A stretch of DNA of 64,000 bases, taken from positions 1,612,001-1,676,000 of the forward strand of contig MARA01000005.1 of assembly GCA_001792895.1 (NCBI GenBank), read 5' to 3'. This DNA is from Lentinus brumalis (Eukaryota; Basidiomycota; Agaricomycetes; Polyporales; Polyporaceae). The notes under the pieces were generated by a model that made no database searches, was not told the origin of the DNA, and saw only the letters and a program-made list of their open reading frames with translations. The stretch's first letter is position 1. Each line of letters begins with the position of its first letter. A program made the translations under genes and the position numbers. Shown in pieces: positions 56,693 to 64,000 of this stretch.

Positions 56693-59439
56693 TTAGTCCT
56701 CGCCCTGGCCTTCGCCTTCGCCCCCGGCCTTGGTATACTTGCTCAGGGGTCGGATGACGATCTTGCCATCGTCCGAGGCCGACGACAGCGTGAGCCCGTC
56801 TGGCGAGAACACCGCATGCGTAACCTTGTCGTTGTGCTCGTTAAACGTGCGGAGCTTCGTTCCGTCGGCACGGTTCCACAGATTCACATTGTTGTCCGAC
56901 GACGCAGTCGCAATGTACTTCCCGTCTGGGGAGAACTGCGCCGTGTTCACCATGCTGTCGTGGCCGTCGATCTCCATGATGCGCTCGCCACTGAACGAGT
57001 CGCAGATCTTCACCGTCGAGTCGCTCGACGCCGACATGATCTGCTTCCCATCCTCCGTGAACGCCACAACCCACACCGGCCCGGTGTGCTCGTGCAGGAT
57101 GACAAGCTCCTCGCCGGTATCAACGCTCCAGATGCGCACGCTGCCGTCGTCCGACGCAGTGGCAACGCGCCGCACTTCGGGGTCGAACGCAGCCGTCCAG
57201 ACCATGCCCGTGTGCCCGGACAGCTCGTGCTTGAGCTCGCCGGTCTCCACCACCCAGAGGCGACAGGTGAAGTCTGCACCGCCGGAAGCGAGAAGCTGGC
57301 CGTCGGGCGAGAACATGACGAAGGTGACCATGTCATTGTGGCCCTCGAGCGAGCGGATCTGCTGGTACGTCTCGGCATCCCAGATACGGACGGTCATGTC
57401 GTCCGAGCACGTCGCCAGCTTCGTGCCGTCCGGAGACCACACAACCATGTGCACAGCCTCCGTGTGTCCCTCGAGCGTGCCGGGGAGCTCATCGGCCTGC
57501 TTGACATCCCAAATGACGACGCGGCCCTCGTTGCCGGAGGCCGCGAGGCGCTGGCTGTCGGGGGAGAACGCGATGTGCCGGACGGTCTCGACACTGGCCT
57601 CCCACTTGCGAACGGACCTTCGGTTCTTGTTGTCCCAGAGGATAATCGTCGTGTCCTCGGACCCGCTCGCCACCCACTTGCTGTCGGGCGACACTGCGAG
57701 AGACGTCACGGTTCCGGTGTGATGGCGCGCGGCCTCTTCTTCCGTCAACCCCTCGGTTCCATCATCTCCTCCTTCCTGGCGAGACAGTCCAGCGGCAGGT
57801 TGGGCGGCTTCTTGGCCGACCGCCGCCGCTTTGCCTCCCGATGGTGGGTTATCTGATATCGACGATCAATAAACGATCCTGCAGGTGGGATATAGCCTGC
57901 GCTCACCACCTATGTCTTCTGGCTTCGCTGCGCTCGCCTCTCCGCCAGAAGCACCAGGCACGGATTCGACTTCCCCTTCCCCTTCGGCAATTTCGGGGAT
58001 GCGTATGTCCACGTCCACTGTAGCAACTGAGGAACGAGGGCTCGTCTGGCCTTGGTACTTGCACTGACACGTATGGGAAACGTACCTCCGTGTTCATCGA
58101 TGTCAATGGGAGGATTCAATTCGACCAAAGCCTCCCTCAAGTCTTCGGGCACGCCGTTCTGCGCATACGTAGATGTGAGTCCGCGTGCTGGAGAGGCAGC
58201 CGACCACCTCACGTACCGGAAACAATGCGATGATATCCCTGTCGGTTCCGATAGCACTCTTCGCCTGTGTCGTCTGGCAGGTGGTCAGACCTTCAGGCCG
58301 TAGTAAATCGGGCATGTACGCACCTCCAAGACGAAGTCCAAGAGTACATCGACGGGGTCGAACTCCTGCCGTCACCATGAGAATGAAGGTGAGGAAGCGC
58401 GGGTTGAGAACTACTCACCGAAGAGGGCTGCTGAGACCCCTCATTGTCGGAGTCGTCAGAGGGCGGCTGCGTAGCGGATATCGGATCCCCTGCGGACTCC
58501 CCACCATCTGATGGAAGGTCGTGCGGCCCCGCGGCAGCCTTCATGGGCTTCGACCTCCACAAGTAGCGTTTCTTCATCTTGTAGTAATGGATGAAGATGC
58601 ATTGATTCCCTTCGTGAATTTCCTCGCCTTCCCGAGGACAGTGATCCTCCTCTGAGAGCGCTCCGTTCCATGAGTCGGCCCCACTTGGACCATGTTGCTC
58701 GTGAGTTGCTCGTTAGCGACTTTGATGGACACGTTGATGTTGGCTGCTCCAGTGAAGTCGCATTGAATATGCCCCTCTTTATGGCGATACGAACCACCCA
58801 TTACCACGGCAGTTACCCACTTTGTCGTTTTGGTGGTTCCGGAGATGAAGTAGAGCTGATCTTGAGTAACTTCGATGTCTCTCGCTCCCGCGAGCTCGAG
58901 CCAGCTATCGAAGTGTCCTCGAATATATGTGACAATCCGCCGTTTCGACTGCATAACACGTAGCACACCGGGGGGCTCCAAAACGAGGACAGAGCCTGAG
59001 TTGTCCTTGCAGACGAACTTCAAACCGGCGGAAGCCGAAATCTGAGTGGTAGGGCTGTTTTAGTGGTCAGTGACCCGCCGCAATGAGGAGCAAACATCGT
59101 TTGGCAGACATACTCGCCAGCACCTGCTTCCGCTCCGACCTCTGAGCTCTTGATCGTCCTGCTAAACATCACCGACTGCATGATGGTTTTGCGTGGGCCG
59201 TACATGTTCGTGGGAACGAAGGGTACATGTTCTCTGGGAGTCTCCTTTCGGTCGGCATTGTCGCTAGCCGTCTTCGTTGTGTCAAACAAAAGCTGATAGC
59301 GGCCCTGTGGAGCGGGGTATATGACTGAGCCGATATCCCAAAGTTCGTTGACAGAGACAGGTTCAGGATCCCACATAGCCCATCCCATCTGCAGTTGAAA
59401 CATCTGGCGCCTGTAGACATCCCATGGTGCCGGCGACAT
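56693..59439 (-). CDS. N-terminal basidiomycete domain fused to WD40 propeller (one base missing in exon 2)
   Basis: Seven exons (59439-59114, 59054-58419, 58365-58324, 58273-58217, 58158-58086, 58017-57907, 57852-56693), about 801 residues. Residues 1-270 form a module I know only from Basidiomycota: MSPAPWDVYRRQMFQLQMGW, GLKFVCKDNSGSVLVLEPPG, HFDSWLELAGARDIEVTQDQ and NQCIFIHYYKMKKRYLW. One base is missing near 58694, between EQLTSN and HGPSGADSW. A linker has EFDPVDVLLDFVLE and an acidic Ser/Gly part. Residues about 465-790 are WD40 repeats: KWVASGSEDTTIILWDNKNR, TKLATCSDDMTVRIWDAETY, RRVATASDDGSVRIWSVDTG and so on. Likely a cytosolic scaffold; function unknown. Confidence 0.85.
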
Positions 59440-59495
59440 GATGACGGTGGTGAGGTGAGGAAGGTCGGATTAGACCAGCAGACGAGCGGCGGGGT

Positions 59496-59504
59496 CTTAT
59501 ATGC
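59496..59504 (-). promoter_or_regulatory. TATA-like box of the WD40 gene
   Basis: On the minus strand the sequence reads GCATATAAG, 57-65 bases upstream of the ATG at 59439. Position and composition are the evidence. Confidence 0.5.
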
Positions 59505-60407
59505 GACGACAGAGGGGCTCGATATCCAGATAGAAGCTCATACCGCTGTCCCACGACGAAGAGCCTAAGCACCGCCAGCCAGAGCAAATCGATGCACCCG
59601 CACAGCGTTGCCCTCCTTATTGAAGAACGGTCGTCGGGCCTGCCGGGCTCTCAGGCTGTTCACAGCATGTGGTGGCGACTTGAGGATGTGCGAGGAAATC
59701 AAGTACGCACCCCAGGAAGCTGGTCGAACAAACGGGTGCGACGATAGTCGGCGACGAAATACCTCCGGGTTCCTGAAGCGTGGCATCCACCCTGCCCTCC
59801 TCCCTCCGGCATCTGGGCCCATGGAAGTCATGGAAGTCGAGACACGACGAAGCGGTGCGCTGAGGTAGACGGGGTTCCATATGACGGTGAATTACTGCAT
59901 AAACAAAGGTCAGGGCCCGTAGGAGAACGCACGTGCATTCACCTTTACTACCGCAGCATGCCTGCTCCTCTCCTCATGCCCTTCACCGTCGTGTATAAGC
60001 CACCGCGACCCGCACGTCCCGGTCCGGCTTAATCGAAGGTTGTACTCAAGCCGCGACGGATCCATACTCGCGACTACCGCTGGCCCGGCAGCAAAATCTG
60101 AGCATGCGGCCCACGGGACTCGGACCTTTCAAAGGGCAAACCGTTTTGCGTGTTCAACATTGGTGCGAAGGTTCCGTCATGGTGAGCCAGACTCGAGTCG
60201 ACTCTCTCATCCGACGCGCTCTCCGACTATGTCTCATGCGTCGCGCTCTTTGTTTCCCGGTACTATGCGCTGGCTGTGAATTGGACACTGTCGCCCCGAC
60301 GTCGTACTTCAACTTGGCAGAAATGGGTCGCTTCATAAGTGCGTTTTCGCCTTCTTACATCTCATGCTTGCTATGGGAGCAACTAGTCGATAGCGGCGAC
60401 CTGTAGA

Positions 60408-60585
60408 CTGTAGACAGACGCAGCGGGCCTCAGTACGACGCACTCGGGAGAGGGCAAGACTAATGTATTAGTATGTACCTGTAGACAGACGCAGCGGGCT
60501 GCAGGTACATCAGTATGAGAGAAATACATGAGTAACGACAGGAAAACATACCCTCGGTACGACGCACTCGGGAGAGGGCAAGACT
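60408..60585 (+). repeat. Two short direct-repeat pairs (21 nt and 29 nt)
   Basis: Block A (CTGTAGACAGACGCAGCGGGC plus-one overlap) is identical over 21 nt at 60408-60428 and 60479-60499. Block B, starting GTACGACGCACTCGGGAG, is identical over 29 nt at 60433-60461 and 60557-60585. A 16-nt match to block A recurs at 61960-61975 inside the coding exon of the 531-residue gene. Confidence 0.8.
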
Positions 60586-61205
60586 GAGGGCTCCGGGACG
60601 AAAGTCGACGCGTATAAGAGTCGGGAGATCGAGCGGGAGCGAGCGTAAACGGGGACGGCGAGAGACGAGTCCCGGAGAGCGCTAAAGTACGAAAAAGGAA
60701 ATCGAAATACCAAACTGACGTCGGCTAAAGTCCAAATGAATCGATGCATGAAGATGAATGTATCGGGGTAAACGAGAGGCACGAGAGATGGTCTGGAACG
60801 AGGGGCGAGGCTACGAGCGTACGTAGGAAGCAGAGGTAAGTAGAGCAGTAAGTAAAGAGCGGCGGAATAGTCATCACAGGGAATGGGTATAGTAAGAGCG
60901 CTGGTCTGCGCTCGGATTGTGTGCTGCAACACTTGCTGCGTAACTCACCTTGGCACAGAACTTGGCTGGTGAGTACACTGTACGACGGGCACCGACCGAC
61001 AATGTGGCCGCAGCCAAATAGGCTCTAAGTATCTTGAATGTAAAGGTGTCGCATTCGAGCTACTGTGATACAATGAGCTACTACTGATACGTCATCGAGC
61101 TAAACTACATGCTACTATGTACATACAAGCACAAGAACTATACAGTAATAGTACACCGCACACCGGGTCCAGGCATGTTGTCCGGGTGCGCTAGTCATCG
61201 CGTCA

Positions 61206-62953
61206 TCAGACATCCGTGTACTCATTGGCGAACGGGTCCTCGCTATCGGCCATGAACGAGAACCGCGGAGACTTAGGACACGGGGGAGGACGGTGGATGC
61301 TGAAACGCACTGACGAGGTGTCATGACTCGCGGCGCGCTCCAACTCCTGCGCGAGCGTCGAAGCGGTGGTACGACTGCGGCTAGATATTGCGAGCGGCGC
61401 TGCCATTGAAACCGCCGTCCGCACGCGTGACGGGGAGGGAAGCCTGACGATAGGTTCGGACTCGAGAGACGGGTCCGCAGCCATCGATACAGCCGTGCGT
61501 TGTAGAGGCGGGGTAGGTGGGCATGCAGAAATGCCGACAGGGCTGGAGACAGGGAGGGGTGTGGGGAGATCACTCGATATTTCAGTGAAAGAAATATCAT
61601 CAGACAGTGGCGCCGCAGTGATTGAGACCGTGAATGTGTCGTCCGCCGCACGACGTTCATGCTCATGAGCCAGCTCTTCAGTCTCGATAACTGACTGAGA
61701 GCTGAACATGGAAGGCGCCTCGTCGGGCAGCGGAGTATCCGGACGTGGTGGTGGCGACAAATTGGGCGAATGAAACCAGTGAGGCAAGATGGGATGTGCG
61801 TGAACAGGCGGTGGAGGAGGAGTCGGGAAGATGTGATTGATCATTTGCCAACGGAACCTCCATTCAGTTGCGAGCGGATGAGAGGGTGTCGCGGACTCCA
61901 GCCCATCAGAGAATGTCGTCGCAGAAGCGGTCGGAGAAGCAGCGATGGCCGTGTCTTGGCTGTAGACAGACGCAGGTGAGTCCGGAGTCCAACACCGAGC
62001 GAGCGGGCTCGGTGGCGCTAGACCCGCAGCCTTACGAAGCTGCCCGCGCAGCGCGTCCATTTCGCGGACAAAGACGAGTTGCCGCAGCTTGAACGTAGGG
62101 ACAGCGTAGTACCTGCGATCGGTTGCCTCGCATAGAGAGTCGCGCAGATCGGCGATGTCGCCGAAGCGAGGGTAGATTGGCTTGAAGTAGTCGCTGCTTG
62201 CCTTACACGCCGCATCAGCCGCAAGCTGGGGTTGCGTGCGGACGCACTCCGAGGTCGGGAGTGAGCGACCATTTGCGCTCATGCACGGGATATGTCGGGA
62301 AGGGGGCAAGACAGGAGGTGACGGGAAGAAGTAGGTTGCGGCTATGCCGTCCTCCATGGCGTTGGTGGGCAGACTTAGGACATAGCGGCAATGTTCCTCG
62401 TAGTGCCACCACGCACACTGCCTGCGGAACCACAGTCCGGCCTTCATCTCGTAAAGAGCATTGTTCGACCAGCCATAGTGGTCGCACTGGCCTGAAACAC
62501 GCAGCAGCCCGGACTGCGGCGGTGGTGTAGGCGGCCAGGACAGGGAGTATGGTTCATGGAGGGGGGAGGGGGGAAACCATCATGGGAGCGCTCCCAGCCT
62601 TCCTGATCGATCGAAGAGAAGAGCGAACGTGAGCAGGACTCACTGCAAGGAGACGTGGGGGATGGTGGCGACGGAGGACAGAGTGGCGTGAGGTCAATCT
62701 TGAAGTCGTCCTCCGACTCATCGCTGCTGCTGGAGCTGCTACTCCCGCTGTCCGTACTACTCAAGGTGTCAAGGGGTGGGGTCGGGGAATCTCGGATAGG
62801 AGGGAGATCGGGGAACGCGTTGTAGCATGCGTTCGATCGCTTCAGCGGAGGGCGATTCGGACGGTGGCTAGCGCGACTCGGAGCGCGATCGATGACTTGC
62901 ACACCCTCGGTCTCTACATCCACATCCTGGTGGTACATTACAGCTGAGAGCAT
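61206..62953 (-). CDS. Ser/Pro-rich basidiomycete protein of unknown function
   Basis: Two exons (62953-62644, 62491-61206) give 531 residues. The N-terminal part is acidic and Ser-rich (TDSGSSSSSSSDESEDDFKI). Across the intron it reads SQCDHYGWSNNALYEMKAGL followed by WFRRQCAWWHYEEHCRYVLS, an aromatic, Cys/His-containing block that looks like a folded module. Then FGDIADLRDSLCEATDRRYY and VPTFKLRQLVFVREMDALRG, after which the protein is Pro/Ser/Thr-rich to the end (MADSEDPFANEYTDV). No signal peptide or membrane helix. I know no function. Confidence 0.78.
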
Positions 62954-63623
62954 GTAGGATTACAATCAGGGCAATCCTCTCGAAGCGAGACGCAGCGACG
63001 AGGGACTCACGAAGGTCAGGCCTGCCGTCAAGTCGAAATCCAGGAAGGTGCGTAGACAGCGTATAACAATACCACAACAAGAGCAGAACAATGAAATCCG
63101 AGGAACAGAAGATGAGAAAGGGTATCCGGGGATGGTGGTCGTGGTCAAGAGTCAAGTCGCTGCAGCAGCATCCAGCCACTGTCTCGCTACGCGGAAGTCA
63201 CGGGAACGCGAACTTCCCACGGCGCGCGTCGCGACGTTCGTGTCGACAGACGCGACAGAAGTTGACAGGGTTACTAGAGTGCAATGGCGTCGCGACCGGG
63301 ATAATACGCGAAGTCTAGATCTGGTGTGGAACTCGTTCAAAACGCACCTGGCGCAAATATGGACCGCGGGCTAACTGGAGGAAGACAGCAATGAATTACA
63401 ATTAACACTAGATGAGCGCGACAACGGTAGTCTACACGACAGGGTGGATGAGAACGAATGTGCGTGGGAGTAATAACATTGAACATGAGCTACAACGAAG
63501 TGTGCAATGAGCGAGGGAGAATATACGCGCTGTCCGTCCTCGCAGCAGCGATGACTGGTTGTGGGGCGTTGAAAAAACTATGTGAGGGGTATCGTTAACC
63601 GAGAGAATTCGACGCTGGACACG
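62954..63623. other. Intergenic, nothing recognised
   Basis: Upstream of the 531-residue gene and downstream of the gene entering from the right edge. No gene seen. Confidence 0.5.
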
Positions 63624-64000
63624 TTAGGACGACGCCTCCGCAGAGGCCTCCGCCGGCGGCGCGTCTCCGTCTGCGGCAGCGGGAGGGAGAGCGGGAGATT
63701 GGGGCGCGACAGGCGACGGGAGCGCAGACGCAGTCAGAGCTGGGGACGCCGACCCGCTCGCATTGAACATGGCCTTGAGCGTAAGCTCGTTCTTCCTCTG
63801 CCGCACGCGCTCCGCCTCCTCCGCGCCGCCCGTCATCCGCAGCTTCTTGCCTGCGACGAAGCCCGACAGCTCGTTCTGAAACTCGTCCGAGCGGCTCGCC
63901 AGCTCCTTCTCCCTGTTCTTCTCGTTCGCCGCAATCGCCTTCAGCCTGCGCTCCTGGTCCACCGCCGCGCTCCTGATCTCCATCATCACCGTGCTCAGGC
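63624..64000 (-). CDS. 3' end of a coiled-coil protein gene (5' part outside window)
   Basis: The last about 125 codons of a minus-strand gene; the frame stays open to the window edge. It reads MEIRSAAVDQERRLKAIAAN, then EKELASRSDEFQNELSGFVA and GKKLRMTGGAEEAERVRQRK, ending in an Ala/Pro-rich tail (PALPPAAADGDAPPAEASAE). The first half looks like a charged coiled coil. No family assigned. Confidence 0.7.
   Translation of the reverse strand, partial: LSTVMMEIRSAAVDQERRLKAIAANEKNREKELASRSDEFQNELSGFVAGKKLRMTGGAEEAERVRQRKNELTLKAMFNASGSASPALTASALPSPVAPQSPALPPAAADGDAPPAEASAEASS

Larger units (their letters stand above)
59440..61205. other. Gene-poor region with short duplications
   Basis: No gene recognised. 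It holds the WD40 gene promoter and the short direct repeats at 60.4-60.6 kb annotated separately. A minus-strand ORF at 60510-60932 overlaps the repeats and shows no family resemblance. Confidence 0.5.

Overview
This window is nuclear DNA of a basidiomycete fungus, most likely an Agaricomycete. It is GC-rich and gene-dense. Almost every gene is cut by many short introns (mostly about 50-65 nt, GT-AG). Several proteins belong to families I know only from Basidiomycota, and the housekeeping genes are clearly fungal. No operons, CRISPR arrays, rRNA or tRNA genes were seen. Coordinates below run from start codon to stop codon; exon limits are given where I could place them, and exon sums were checked for reading-frame consistency.

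Layout. At 0-3.1 kb a decayed HET (heterokaryon incompatibility) fragment lies beside an intact HET gene. At 4-12 kb on the + strand are TIM23 (mitochondrial import), a short velvet regulator, a cysteine-rich CYSTM peptide, cytochrome c1 and a THP3/LENG8-type SAC3 protein. At 12.4-19 kb are SEN2 (tRNA splicing, -), dynein intermediate chain (+) and alanine-glyoxylate aminotransferase (+). At 19.5-33 kb are sulfite reductase beta MET5 (-), RPL30 (+), ARP9-like (-), a C2H2 zinc-finger gene (-), phosphomannomutase (-) and VMS1 (-). VMS1 is divergent from POL3 (DNA polymerase delta, +, 33.5-37.7 kb), and the POL3 5' region carries five ACGCGT (MCB) boxes. At 38-48 kb are a BRAP2/ETP1 RING protein (-), a CoA-type Nudix hydrolase (+), VMA12 (-), ataxin-10 (+) and LEO1 (-). 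At 49-64 kb the density drops: a basidiomycete protein of unknown function (+), about 4.4 kb without assignable genes but with a foldback element, a small orphan gene, an 801-residue protein joining a basidiomycete-type N-terminal domain to a WD40 propeller (-), a serine/proline-rich 531-residue protein (-), and the 3' end of a further gene (-).

Two sequence-level themes stand out. First, at least seven otherwise intact genes (velvet, MET5, VMS1, POL3, LEO1, the 440-residue gene, the WD40 gene) each need one extra base to stay in frame. Every case is a missing base, mostly in a short G/C run, and the POL3 N-terminus is also present as two error-laden tandem copies. This looks like base-level assembly error rather than pseudogenes. 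Second, small structured or mobile-looking elements occur: a 164-bp foldback at 52.6 kb, a 72-bp hairpin inside a zinc-finger intron, and short duplicated blocks at 60.4 kb.

I did not find a clearly new multi-gene system. The most unusual single items are the HET gene plus relic, the N-terminal-domain/WD40 fusion, and the atypical three-finger C2H2 protein.
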